Shown: positions 8,106 through 15,920 of the stretch, one piece after another
Numbering within the stretch: the first letter of the stretch is position 1
Layout of the letters: every line of letters starts with the position of its first letter
Source of the DNA: an uncultured Chthonomonadaceae bacterium
Lineage (GTDB): Bacteria; Armatimonadota; Fimbriimonadia; Fimbriimonadales; Fimbriimonadaceae
Direction of reading: 5' to 3'
Assembly: GCA_946479035.1 (NCBI GenBank)
Contig: CAMLDW010000003.1
Coordinates: 1-64,000, forward strand
Length of the DNA: 64,000 nt
Notes under the pieces: model-generated
What the model saw: only the letters and a program-made list of their open reading frames with translations
Database searches by the model: none
Told to the model about the DNA's origin: nothing
Made by a program: the position numbers and the translations under genes

Positions 8106-8637
8106 TCTTTGCCTCACAGACATGTGTCTTGGAAGGACCGAACGTTGAGCCCAGCTTGCGCACGAGGACTGCGCGGGCCTCGGAGCAGCGCGACTTGACC
8201 GTTCCCTCCGGGACCCCGAGGACTTCGGCCGTCTCGCGGACCGAGAGGCGGTCGACCTCGCGCAGGGCGAACGACTCGCGCAGGTGCTCCGGTAGCTCCC
8301 CGATCGCCTCGCGGAGGACGATCGCATCCTCTGAGAGCTCCTTCGACCCCTCGGTCACGAGCCCGGCCCTCTCCCGCCTCTCCGACCTGGACCAGTGTGT
8401 GAACTCGTGGTAGGCGATCCGGAACAGCCAGGTCCGGAGCTTTGACTCGAACCGGAACTCCGCGAGCCCTTCTTTGGCCTTGACGAAGGTCTGCTGGGTC
8501 AAGTCGGTCGCGTCTTCGTGCGACCTCGTCAACAGCGCGAGGAACCTGAGCACCTGGGAGTAGTGGTCCACAACGAGCCGGTCCGCAGCGCGCTGGTCGC
8601 CTTCGAGGATTCTCCGCACGAGCGATCGGTCCGACAT
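8095..8637 (-). CDS. ECF-type RNA polymerase sigma factor
   Basis: A 180-residue sigma-70 family factor of the extracytoplasmic-function group. Region 2 lies at about residues 10-75, including the DLTQQTFVKA and FRFESKLRTWLFRIAYH segments. Region 4 lies at about 115-165, with a helix-turn-helix around LSVRETAEVLGVPEGTVKSR. A clear AGGAGG ribosome site precedes the ATG at 8637. It directs transcription of an unknown regulon and is coupled to the membrane protein downstream, its probable controller. It is divergent from the phosphohexomutase gene. Confidence 0.93.
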   Translation of the reverse strand: MSDRSLVRRILEGDQRAADRLVVDHYSQVLRFLALLTRSHEDATDLTQQTFVKAKEGLAEFRFESKLRTWLFRIAYHEFTHWSRSERRERAGLVTEGSKELSEDAIVLREAIGELPEHLRESFALREVDRLSVRETAEVLGVPEGTVKSRCSEARAVLVRKLGSTFGPSKTHVCEAKNDQ

Positions 8638-8726
8638 TCGATACTCTTCCGACCTCCTAGAGCCGCGAGGCGGGGGTTCGGTTCGAAGATTAACGCAAAA
8701 GCGCGTTCTGGTACCTTCCTATCCGC

Positions 8727-10070
8727 ATGGGCGCGCACTTTGCTTGCTTCAAGGCCTACGACGTCAGGGGCCGCGTGCCCGAAGAGCTCGACCCCGAGCT
8801 CGCCTACCGGATCGGTCGCGCCTTCGCCGACGAGACCGGCGCCAAGCGGGTCGTGGTCGGCCACGACATCCGCCTGAGCGGGCCGGCGCTGAGCGAGGCA
8901 CTGACCAAAGGGTTGAACGACGCCGGCGCGGACGTCACCGACATCGGGCTCGTCGGCACCGAGACGGTCTACTTCGCCACCGCGCACTACGGGTTCGACG
9001 GCGGCGTGATGATCACCGCAAGCCACAACCCGCCGCAGGACAACGGCATGAAGATGGTGCGGTCCGAAAGCCGACCGATCAGCAGCGACACGGGGCTCAA
9101 CGCGATCGAAGAGCGCGCTTTCGCCGCGAAGTGGGAGCGAAACGGGGCTGGCGGGCGTGAGGCGAAGGACGTCTACGCCGACTTCGTCCAGCACCTGCTC
9201 GCCTTTTGCGACCCAGCGAAACTCAAACCCCTCAAGGTCCTGGCCAAGGCGGGAAACGGCGCCGCAGGGATCGCGGTGCGCATGCTCGCCAAGCACCTGC
9301 CGGTGGTCTTCACGGAGATGCAGTTCGAGCCGGACGGTCGCTTCCCGAACGGTGTCCCCAACCCGATCCTCCCCGAAAACCGCGCCGACATCGAGCGCGA
9401 GCTGGCGAAGGGCGGGCACGACTTCGGAGTCGCGTGGGACGGCGACTACGACCGCTGCTTCTTCCTCGACGGGCGGGGCAACTTCATCGAGGGCTATTAC
9501 ATCGTCGGCGTGCTTGCGCGGGCGATGCTCGAGCAGAGCCCCGGCGGAACCGTGATCTACGACCCGCGCCTGACGTGGAACACGCTCGAGATCGTGGAGA
9601 AGGCGGGCGGAAAGGCGGTGATGTGCAAGTCCGGCCACGCGTTCATCAAAGAGAAGATGCGCGCCGTCGACGCGGTGTACGGCGGCGAGATGAGCGCGCA
9701 CCACTACTTCAAGAGGAACTGGTACTGCGACAGCGGGATGGTCCCTCTGCTGCTGATCCTCCAATTGGTCAGCCAGAGCGGCGTGCGGCTCGCAGAGATG
9801 GTGGGGGAGATGATGGAGCGCTACCCGTGCTCGGGCGAGATCAACTGCACAGTGGACGACGTAGACGAGACCCTCGCGCGCGTCGAAAAGAAGTTCGGCG
9901 ACGGCACGGTCGACAAGACCGACGGCCTCAGCGTCGAGTACCCGAACTGGCGCTTTAACCTGCGCGGCAGCAACACCGAGCCGGTCATCCGGCTCAACGT
10001 CGAGGCCCGCGCCGACAGGGCGCTCGTGGGAGAAATGACCGGAAAGATCCTCGAATCGGTCCGCGCCTAG
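8727..10070 (+). CDS. Phosphomannomutase/phosphoglucomutase
   Basis: Interconverts hexose 1- and 6-phosphates, feeding GDP-mannose or similar sugar nucleotides for LPS and glycan synthesis. The 447 residues contain all four alpha-D-phosphohexomutase domains. The phosphoserine is Ser99 (TASHNP), the metal loop is DGDYDR at 238-243, the sugar-binding loop is GEMSAHHYF, and the phosphate-binding loop is RGSNTEP near the C-terminus. The metal loop and sugar loop fit the ManB/CpsG branch better than GlmM. The ATG at 8727 lies 9 nt after a TACCTT box. Confidence 0.92.
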   Translation: MGAHFACFKAYDVRGRVPEELDPELAYRIGRAFADETGAKRVVVGHDIRLSGPALSEALTKGLNDAGADVTDIGLVGTETVYFATAHYGFDGGVMITASHNPPQDNGMKMVRSESRPISSDTGLNAIEERAFAAKWERNGAGGREAKDVYADFVQHLLAFCDPAKLKPLKVLAKAGNGAAGIAVRMLAKHLPVVFTEMQFEPDGRFPNGVPNPILPENRADIERELAKGGHDFGVAWDGDYDRCFFLDGRGNFIEGYYIVGVLARAMLEQSPGGTVIYDPRLTWNTLEIVEKAGGKAVMCKSGHAFIKEKMRAVDAVYGGEMSAHHYFKRNWYCDSGMVPLLLILQLVSQSGVRLAEMVGEMMERYPCSGEINCTVDDVDETLARVEKKFGDGTVDKTDGLSVEYPNWRFNLRGSNTEPVIRLNVEARADRALVGEMTGKILESVRA

Positions 10071-10124
10071 GCCTCTTTTTTGAGCCTGTTTGAGCCTAGG
10101 GCGGAGAGTTTTTCGCCGGGACGG

Positions 10125-10153
10125 TTGCGCCTGGCTCAAACCTGCTTCATAAT
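10125..10153 (+). promoter_or_regulatory. Sigma-70-type promoter of the SLH porin
   Basis: TTGCGC at 10125-10130, a 17-nt spacer, and CATAAT at 10148-10153. Transcription would begin near 10160. Confidence 0.6.
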
Positions 10154-10296
10154 GTCCCCATCGGTGGCGATCGCGCTGCCGGGTAAAGCAGACGCAGGAT
10201 GCGTCGCTAAGCTGGGACCGAAACGGCTTAGGCAAGACACGGAACTTAAGGAAAGTTGGTCAGGCTCTTGGCAAAATCGGTCCCCTCAGCGCCTTC

Positions 10297-10329
10297 CTGT
10301 TTCTGCGTGTGAAAACACAGGAGAAACAG
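10297..10329 (+). promoter_or_regulatory. Hairpin enclosing the porin ribosome binding site
   Basis: CTGTTTCT pairs perfectly with AGAAACAG (8 bp), and inside it GTGT-GAAA-ACAC forms a capped stem. The AGGAG ribosome site (10319-10323) falls in the internal loop and base of the right arm, 13 nt before the ATG. Folding would limit initiation. Confidence 0.55.
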
Positions 10330-10336
10330 CGAAACA

Positions 10337-12277
10337 ATGAATCGCACGCTCAAGCTTGCGCTTGGCCTGGTCCTCAGCCTCGGGCTTGTCGGATCAGCCT
10401 TCGCGCAAAACTTCCCGGACATTCCGGACAATCACTGGGCATACGAAGCGATTGCGAACCTCAAGGGCAAGGTCCTGTTCGGTTATCCGGACGGGCTCTA
10501 CCGCCCAGCACGGCCCATGAGCCGCGCGGAGTTCGCAGCCGCCATCAACCAGCTCTACCAGCTGATGATGGCAAAGGACAATCAGCTTCAGACTGCCATC
10601 GACGAACTGAACCGCAAGATCGCAAACATGCCGACAGGCGGCACGGGCAACGGCCCGACGCGACAGGAGTTCGACGCACTCAAGCGACAGGTGGACGAGC
10701 TCAGCAACCGTGTCAACGGCATGGCGAGCTGGGGCCAGGACATCAACAACCTGAAGCGCCTCTCTTCCGAGTTCGAGCGAGAGCTCGCTGACATGGGTGT
10801 GAACATGGACGCGATGAAGCGCGACATGTCCGACCTGGCGGCGCGCGTCACCAAGCTCGAAGCGGGCGGCGGCAGCATGCCCGTCAACATCCACGGTTCC
10901 GGCGACTTCGTCGTCGTGGCCGGTCACAGCACGGACAACATGTTCGGCCTCACGCCGGGCGGCCGTCTGACCGGATACGCGCACGATGACTTCATCGGCC
11001 CCGTCGACCACGCGGGCATGAACCGAGACCTCTCCGTCTTCCATGAGATGAACCTCACGCTGGACGGCAACGGTGGCGAAGGCGTCACCTGGGTCGCTTC
11101 GATCAACGCGGGCAACGCGTTCGGTTGGCACGACGGCACGGGCTTCGGCAACTACGACTGGGACTTCACGACGTCCCCGTCGCACTTCCAGGAGGAAGAG
11201 ACCGACATCTACTTCGACCAGTTCAACGTGAACTTCAACACCAGCATCGCTGGCCAAGGGTTCAACGCGCAGGTCGGTCGGTTCCGCCACGACGGCGGCA
11301 TGTTCTTCCTTCAGCGCCAAGACACCACCGAGTTCCTCGCGAACAGCCGGTGGGACAACGGCGAGTACGTCATGGACGGGGGCAAGCTGGACTTCAAGTT
11401 CGGCAGCGTCGACCTGACCGCGTTCGCCACGCGCAACAGCAGCCTGACCTCGGTCAACGGCGTCATGATCAACCCGATGGAGCACGACCTCGGTTCGAAC
11501 TCCTTCACGGTCGACCAGATGCTCGGCGTTGAGCTCAACATCGCGCTCGGCGAGAAGGGCAGCATCAAGGGCGTCCACTACTGGATGGACAGCAACGTGC
11601 CCGACTCCGGCATCAACCGGATGAACACGTTCGGCGGGCAGCTCAACTACAACCTCGGCGCTGTGGACCTCTACGCTTCGTATGCGCAGACGGACTTCAG
11701 CTACAACACCAACACGGTGTTGAACACCGACAACGCCGCATGGGCCGCCTGGATCGCCCACAACTCCAAGAAGTGGGGCTTCGACGGCGGGTTCGCCCGT
11801 GTCGAGGGCAACTTCGGCGCGTTCGGCAACTGGGGCCGCCTTGGCACAGCTTGGAACCCGTCCAACATCGAAGGCTTCGGTGCGGGGCTCTGGTTCCAGC
11901 TCACTGAGAGGGTCAAGCTCAGCGGCGGCGCCGCAATGTTCAAGGGCGCCGAAGACACCTCCGGGCTGTTCGGGCTGCCGATCACCACGGACGACAACAT
12001 CAACAGCTACCACCTGGGCCTGGACTACGGTCTGAACTCAGCGTGGAACATGAAGCTCGGCTTCGAGAACGTCATGTGGGACTACGACGCGGGCACCGAT
12101 CCGAACCAGAAATGGTACACGCTCGGACTCGACTATCACATGAACGACCGCTCGAGCGTCTCGATCATCTACATGATGAGCGACGTGGACTTCAAGGGCC
12201 GCGCAGCGCTCGACGCGAACGGGTTCAACCGCTATAAGGGCGGCGTGCTCGGTACTCAGGTCAGCTTCAAGTTCTAG
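10337..12277 (+). CDS. Outer-membrane porin with N-terminal S-layer homology domain
   Basis: A 646-residue exported protein. A signal peptide ends at about Ala22-Gln24. One SLH domain follows (about residues 25-75, with FPDIPDNHWAYEAI and FGYPDGLYRPARPMSRAEF). Next comes a coiled-coil-like segment (about 80-180). The remainder is rich in alternating aromatic and glycine residues, consistent with a beta-barrel, and ends in Phe as outer-membrane proteins usually do. Similar proteins in Cyanobacteria, Deinococcus and Negativicutes link the outer membrane to the cell wall through the SLH domain. It has its own promoter, long leader and terminator and is probably very abundant. The exact transport substrate is unknown. 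Confidence 0.88.
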   Translation: MNRTLKLALGLVLSLGLVGSAFAQNFPDIPDNHWAYEAIANLKGKVLFGYPDGLYRPARPMSRAEFAAAINQLYQLMMAKDNQLQTAIDELNRKIANMPTGGTGNGPTRQEFDALKRQVDELSNRVNGMASWGQDINNLKRLSSEFERELADMGVNMDAMKRDMSDLAARVTKLEAGGGSMPVNIHGSGDFVVVAGHSTDNMFGLTPGGRLTGYAHDDFIGPVDHAGMNRDLSVFHEMNLTLDGNGGEGVTWVASINAGNAFGWHDGTGFGNYDWDFTTSPSHFQEEETDIYFDQFNVNFNTSIAGQGFNAQVGRFRHDGGMFFLQRQDTTEFLANSRWDNGEYVMDGGKLDFKFGSVDLTAFATRNSSLTSVNGVMINPMEHDLGSNSFTVDQMLGVELNIALGEKGSIKGVHYWMDSNVPDSGINRMNTFGGQLNYNLGAVDLYASYAQTDFSYNTNTVLNTDNAAWAAWIAHNSKKWGFDGGFARVEGNFGAFGNWGRLGTAWNPSNIEGFGAGLWFQLTERVKLSGGAAMFKGAEDTSGLFGLPITTDDNINSYHLGLDYGLNSAWNMKLGFENVMWDYDAGTDPNQKWYTLGLDYHMNDRSSVSIIYMMSDVDFKGRAALDANGFNRYKGGVLGTQVSFKF

Positions 12278-12299
12278 GCCCTGGCCCAGAGCTTGAAGG

Positions 12300-12336
12300 G
12301 CGGCCCCGGCTTCTGCCGGGGCCGCCTCGTTTTTTC
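12300..12336 (+). terminator. Intrinsic terminator of the SLH porin gene
   Basis: An 11-bp perfect stem, GCGGCCCCGGC-TTCT-GCCGGGGCCGC, followed by CTCGTTTTTT. Confidence 0.92.
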
Positions 12337-12418
12337 CGGCCCATCGGTCCCGAACCGCGCCCGGGCCCGGCTCCGACCGGGTGCCGCAGTCGTCAAATCA
12401 GGTAGGAAGGCAGACAAC

Positions 12419-12853
12419 ATGAAACGAACCCTAACTCGTATCGCAGCCGTCGGCCTTGTTCTGGTCATCGCGGCCGGCATTGCCGCGCCTCAGATCAAGC
12501 AGGTCATCAAGGTCATCGGCGTCGGCGCCGCAGTCAAGCAGTTCGGCCCCGACATCAACAAGCAGTTTAACAAGCTCACGGGCCACAAGGACACCAACGC
12601 CAGCTTTACCAAGGTCGTCCCCATCATCACAGTCGGGGTCCACGCCCGCGGCGCGATCGGAGCGGCGCAGGTCATGGGCGCCAGGACGAACGTACAAAAG
12701 GTCGTCGCGGTCGCATCGCCGGAGGTCAGCATGTTCGGCGAGATCAACCTGCGAGCGATGATCCCGATCAACTCGATGAACGTCACCAGCATGAAGGACA
12801 TCCATGCGGTGGACGGCGTCGGCGTCAGCGGCATCGTCGACCTGCGTCTTTAA
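12419..12853 (+). CDS. Small exported protein of unknown function
   Basis: A 144-residue protein with a clear signal peptide (basic MKRTLTR, then a hydrophobic stretch to about Ala23). The mature part is rich in Val, Ile and Ala, with repeated short beta-like segments and no Cys. The ATG at 12419 is preceded by TAGGAAGG and so is preferred over an in-frame upstream extension that would hide the signal peptide and cross the porin terminator. It lies between two terminators and is probably transcribed alone. I do not recognise the family. Confidence 0.7.
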   Translation: MKRTLTRIAAVGLVLVIAAGIAAPQIKQVIKVIGVGAAVKQFGPDINKQFNKLTGHKDTNASFTKVVPIITVGVHARGAIGAAQVMGARTNVQKVVAVASPEVSMFGEINLRAMIPINSMNVTSMKDIHAVDGVGVSGIVDLRL

Positions 12854-12873
12854 ACGGACACCCTCGGAGCAAA

Positions 12874-12910
12874 GACCAGGCCAGGCGGCAATCGCCTGGT
12901 CTGTCTCTTT
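12874..12910 (+). terminator. Intrinsic terminator after the small exported protein gene
   Basis: CCAGGCG-GCAAT-CGCCTGG stem at 12881-12899 followed by TCTGTCTCTTT. An alternative outer pairing of AGACCAGGC with GCCTGGTCT uses the same bases. Confidence 0.7.
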
Positions 12911-12925
12911 GTGCGGAAGCGCGCC

Positions 12926-13033
12926 CTACTGCAGCTCAGCGGTCTTCTTCCTGACCGATCCGCGATACAGGGACAGGGCTGCGAGGATAAGGGCTGGCGC
13001 CGCCAGCGCGATCAACAGCGTTTGCAATTTCAT
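12926..13033 (-). CDS. ccmD: CcmD-like small membrane protein
   Basis: A 35-residue reading frame too short for most gene callers. It begins with MKLQTLLIAL, forms one transmembrane helix (about residues 4-22) and ends in a basic tail (YRGSVRKK). That is the expected form of CcmD, which helps release haem-loaded CcmE from CcmABC. It follows ccmC on the same strand, as ccmD usually does. Its first 98 bases overlap the annotated tail of ccmC in another frame. Third codon positions are mostly G/C in this frame but mixed in the ccmC tail, which favours this frame as the functional one. Confidence 0.55.
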   Translation of the reverse strand: MKLQTLLIALAAPALILAALSLYRGSVRKKTAELQ

Positions 13034-13658
13034 AGGTCCTTTCTCCGAGAGCGGTGCGCTCGACGTAAAGCAGTCGCGCCGCCCAGACTAGCACGACGAA
13101 CACCAGCAGGATCCCCAGCCAGTACTGGCCGGAAAACCCGCCCGAGACGATCGTGTTCGAGGGGTGGAACGACTCCAAGATCCGCGGCAGCACAAAAATG
13201 AGGAACAGCATCGGCAGCACCGTCGCGACGTTGTACGCCGCGGTCGCCTTCGCCGCCTTCTGCTCGTCGTGGATCCCCGAGCGCAGCGCGACCCCCGCGC
13301 AGCACAGCAGCAGCACGATCAAGAACGAGGTCTGCCGAGGGTCGTTCTGCCACCACGCGCCCCACTGCACTCGGCTGAACAGCACTCCCGTCGCCATCGT
13401 CAGCGCGGAATAGAGCGCGGCAAGCTCCGTCGCCGCCGCGTTGCGCGCGTCGAACCGGTGGTCGCTGGTCCCGAGATAACGGAAGCCGAGCCAGGCCGAG
13501 TGCACGATCAGCCCGGTCGCGATGAACGCGCACGGCAGGTGGAAGAATATGATCCGCGCGAGCTGGTTGTCGGGGAAGTTCGCTGTGTCCGGCGCAGTCA
13601 GCCCATAGGCGACGGCGCCCAGCGAGGCCAGCACGAACAGGACCGACTTCCAGTTCAT
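12936..13658 (-). CDS. ccmC: Haem exporter/handling protein CcmC
   Basis: A 240-residue polytopic membrane protein of the CcmC/CcsA haem-handling family, acting with CcmAB to attach haem to CcmE. Six transmembrane helices can be traced. The Trp-rich motif WGAWWQNDPRQTS lies between helices, and His residues flank it (FFHLPCA, IVHSAW). The conserved core ends at about residue 205. The last 30 or so residues have AT-rich third positions and overlap the ccmD-like gene, so they may be read-through sequence of little importance. The ATG at 13658 matches family length; an upstream extension overlapping ccmB was rejected. Confidence 0.9.
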   Translation of the reverse strand: MNWKSVLFVLASLGAVAYGLTAPDTANFPDNQLARIIFFHLPCAFIATGLIVHSAWLGFRYLGTSDHRFDARNAAATELAALYSALTMATGVLFSRVQWGAWWQNDPRQTSFLIVLLLCCAGVALRSGIHDEQKAAKATAAYNVATVLPMLFLIFVLPRILESFHPSNTIVSGGFSGQYWLGILLVFVVLVWAARLLYVERTALGERTYEIANAVDRAGGASPYPRSPVPVSRIGQEEDR

Positions 13659-13705
13659 CGCACCTTCGATTGTGGCCGAACGAGCCTCGCCACTCGGGAC
13701 TCTGC

Positions 13706-14383
13706 TCACCCCTCCTTCCACACCGCTCCGATCAGCCCAGGGCCCGCAGCCAGCGTCACCAGCGCGTATCCCGCCAGCGCAGTCAGGCTCTCCGACCCAG
13801 CCTGCGGGATCCCCGCCCCGAGCCCGAACCGAAGCGCCACTACGCCCAGGAAGACGACCGGCACCAGCAACGGAAGCGCGACCGCGCCGGCCAGCACCCA
13901 CCGGTTCGACGCACCGATCACGAGCGCGCCTGTAAAGCTCGTGCCGCCTGCCAGCGCCAGCGCCAGCAGTGCCAAAGCCAGCGCGAACGCGAAGGGCCGC
14001 GCGACCTCCAGGTCCGCCATCGCGACGAAAACTCCGCCGAGCAGGAACGCGCCCACGAGCATCTGTGCGCAGTTCGCGAGCGCCTTGCCAAAGTACGCCG
14101 CGCTCGGCTCCGCCAAGAGCTGCAAGAGCGCAAAGGTCCCCTGCTCGTCCTCCACGATCATCGTGCGCGGCAGGGTCACGACTGCGGAGAACACGAGCGC
14201 CACAGTCAGCATCCCTGCGGCGAGCGTCGGCGTCGGCTTCTCCGCGTACGCGGCGAACGCCATCGCGATCACGGTCAGCATGCCGAAGAGCCCTGCCGTA
14301 AAAAGCCCGTGCTTCGAGCGCAGCTCCGTGCGGAACTCCTTGCGCACGACGGCGGAGGCCTGGTCAGCCCAGCGCGAGCTCAT
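13706..14383 (-). CDS. ccmB: Haem exporter permease subunit CcmB
   Basis: The membrane subunit of the CcmAB ABC transporter, which uses ATP to free holo-CcmE in cytochrome c maturation. The 225 residues match the family and contain about six hydrophobic helices. The family motif of an N-terminal RKEFRTELRSK stretch followed by LFTAGLF and a LPRTMIVEDEQGT loop is present. It overlaps the 3' end of ccmA by 20 nt and is followed after 47 nt by ccmC. Confidence 0.93.
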   Translation of the reverse strand: MSSRWADQASAVVRKEFRTELRSKHGLFTAGLFGMLTVIAMAFAAYAEKPTPTLAAGMLTVALVFSAVVTLPRTMIVEDEQGTFALLQLLAEPSAAYFGKALANCAQMLVGAFLLGGVFVAMADLEVARPFAFALALALLALALAGGTSFTGALVIGASNRWVLAGAVALPLLVPVVFLGVVALRFGLGAGIPQAGSESLTALAGYALVTLAAGPGLIGAVWKEG

Positions 14384-14921
14384 GCGTGGCGAGCCTCCTG
14401 TCCGCCGGGTCGTTCGTCGCGATCACCACGGCGCCGCGCTTCTTCTGCGCCTCGATCAGCCCCTTGACGAGCGCGCGCCCCTCCTCGTCCAGCGAGGCCG
14501 AAGGCTCGTCGAGCAGCAGCACCGCTGGCCCGTGCTGCACCGCGAGCGCGAGCTTCAGTCGCGCCCGCATCCCGGTGCTGAACTGCCCTGTCGGCTTGTG
14601 CGCCGCTTCCGCCAGTCCGACCCTCGCCAGGCCCTGGCCGTCGTGCACGAAGCCGCGCATGTCCGCCGCCATGTCCAAGTGCTCTTGCGCCGTCAGTTGC
14701 GGCCAGAGCGCCAGGTCGAGCGAGGAGTACCCGATCGAGCGCGGCCTCTCCACCGACCCCTCGCTCGGCGAGAGCAGCGCCGCCAGCACGCGCAGGAGCG
14801 TCGACTTGCCGCTACCGTTCGCGCCCAGGACGCACAGCACTTCGCCTTGGCCCAGCTCGATCTCGAGCCCGCGGAACACCCACTGCGCCCCGAAGCGACG
14901 GCCCAGGCCGACCGCTCGCAT
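14364..14921 (-). CDS. ccmA: Haem exporter ATP-binding subunit CcmA
   Basis: The 185-residue ATPase of the CcmAB transporter. Walker A is GANGSGKST, the ABC signature is the CcmA-type FSTGMRARLKLA, and Walker B is VLLLDEPSASLD. The length is slightly short but complete for the family. The start ATG at 14921 shares one base with the stop of the metallophosphatase gene (TGATG), so translation is coupled. ccmE, ccmF, ccmG and ccmH are not in this window. Confidence 0.93.
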   Translation of the reverse strand: MRAVGLGRRFGAQWVFRGLEIELGQGEVLCVLGANGSGKSTLLRVLAALLSPSEGSVERPRSIGYSSLDLALWPQLTAQEHLDMAADMRGFVHDGQGLARVGLAEAAHKPTGQFSTGMRARLKLALAVQHGPAVLLLDEPSASLDEEGRALVKGLIEAQKKRGAVVIATNDPADRRLATHELALG

Positions 14922-15640
14922 CAGGGCCACGGCAACAGCTCCGCGCGCTTCAGTCCCTTGCCCGGCTCGAGCACGTACCGGCCGACGAACCGCGCGTGCG
15001 AACCGCCCTGGCAGATCGGCGTGCCCTCCACCAGCTCGGGCCGCAGCAGCACCGTGTGCGAGTGCCCGCCCAGGATCAGGTCGATGTCCCGTGTGGCCTG
15101 TGCTAGCTTCCTGTCCTGCGGCAGGCCGATGTGGGTCAGCGCGACCACCAGGTCCGCGCTCTTGCGGAGCTTGGCGGCCAGCTCGACCGCGCAAGGGATC
15201 GGCGCGTCCCAGAGGTACTGGCTCGCCGCCTTCGTCGCCATCCCTTCCGTCACCATCGGCACCATCACGCCGAACACCGCCACGCGAAGGCCGCGCACGT
15301 CTTTGAACATTGTGCTGGCGGGGAACACCGCAACGCCCTTTTTGTCGTGCCAGTTCGCACAGAGCACGGTGTGCCGCGCGCCGGCGAACTTCGCCTTTGA
15401 GCCTTTGGTCAGCGGGTGGGACTCCCTGTTGCCTGGCACCGAAGCGTCGCACTCCGCTTCCGCCAGCAGCGCCCACGCCGGGTCTGGCTTGAGCGGCACG
15501 GCGAGGTTGCCAGCCTTGATGCTGTCGCCCGTGTCGAAGTAGAGGTCGGCCTTCTTTCGCAGCCCGATCAGGAAGGGGAGCTTCTCGCGCGAGAGCTTGC
15601 CGTGGAGGTCGTTCGTGTGGATGAGGGTAAGGGTCGCCAC
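14921..15640 (-). CDS. 5'-nucleotidase-type metallophosphoesterase
   Basis: A 239-residue calcineurin-like phosphoesterase related to the N-terminal domain of bacterial 5'-nucleotidases. The metal-binding motifs are HTNDLHG (5-11), DTGD, THIG and GGHSHT. The motif that is normally GNHE reads GNRE here, so the conserved His thought to assist catalysis is replaced by Arg. There is no signal peptide and no C-terminal nucleotidase domain, so it is probably cytosolic. It sits between secG and ccmA in one operon. Substrate is unknown. Confidence 0.8.
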   Translation of the reverse strand: MATLTLIHTNDLHGKLSREKLPFLIGLRKKADLYFDTGDSIKAGNLAVPLKPDPAWALLAEAECDASVPGNRESHPLTKGSKAKFAGARHTVLCANWHDKKGVAVFPASTMFKDVRGLRVAVFGVMVPMVTEGMATKAASQYLWDAPIPCAVELAAKLRKSADLVVALTHIGLPQDRKLAQATRDIDLILGGHSHTVLLRPELVEGTPICQGGSHARFVGRYVLEPGKGLKRAELLPWP

Positions 15641-15655
15641 CCTAGTGCCCCGCCC

Positions 15656-15901
15656 CTACGCGCCAGGGAACACGCGCTGCGAGATGAAGAGCAGCGTGAT
15701 CATCAGCACCATGAACCCCGCGCCCAGCCACATGATGATGGTGAACATCTTGTCGTCGAAGCTGGCCTTCCCCTTGAAGGTGGTCCGCACGCTCGAGGAG
15801 CCGCCCGACATCGCGTCCCCCTTGCCCGTGAAAAAGATCAGGGCAGTAAAGATGAGCGACAGGAACACGGCGACGCCGGTGATGATCTTGTACCAAACCA
15901 A
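15656..15901 (-). CDS. secG: Preprotein translocase subunit SecG
   Basis: An 81-residue inner-membrane protein with two transmembrane helices (about residues 3-24 and 53-74) joined by a polar loop containing FTGKGDAMSGGSSS, the usual SecG glycine/serine-rich region. It assists SecYE in protein export. It lies 19 bases after the DUF1385 gene and 15 bases before the metallophosphatase gene, so all three are probably co-transcribed with ccmABC. Confidence 0.9.
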   Translation of the reverse strand: MVWYKIITGVAVFLSLIFTALIFFTGKGDAMSGGSSSVRTTFKGKASFDDKMFTIIMWLGAGFMVLMITLLFISQRVFPGA

Positions 15902-15920
15902 TTCCGCTACCTCGACCGGG

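Larger units (their letters stand above)
10071..10336 (+). other. Promoter and 5' leader of the SLH porin gene
   Basis: The 266 bases hold a promoter (10125-10153) and a predicted leader of about 175 nt. The leader has three inverted repeats: GACGCA-GGA-TGCGTC at 10191-10205, CTAAGC..GCTTAG at 10207-10231 with an inner CCG-AAA-CGG, and the ribosome-site hairpin at 10297-10329. I compared it by eye with c-di-GMP, c-di-AMP, SAM, TPP, FMN and cobalamin riboswitch cores and saw no match. Confidence 0.55.

Noticed and set aside
8529..10235. Minus-strand open frame of 568 codons over the phosphohexomutase
   Set aside because: Shadow frame crossing a divergent promoter and the sigma-factor start.
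10160..10336. Known riboswitch upstream of the SLH porin
   Set aside because: The leader is structured but lacks the conserved cores of c-di-GMP, c-di-AMP, SAM, TPP, FMN, lysine or cobalamin riboswitches that I could check by eye.
13164..15542. Plus-strand open frame of 792 codons over the ccm genes
   Set aside because: Antisense to four genes with clear family signatures. The translation is rich in Arg, Pro and Ala without domains, the usual high-GC shadow.
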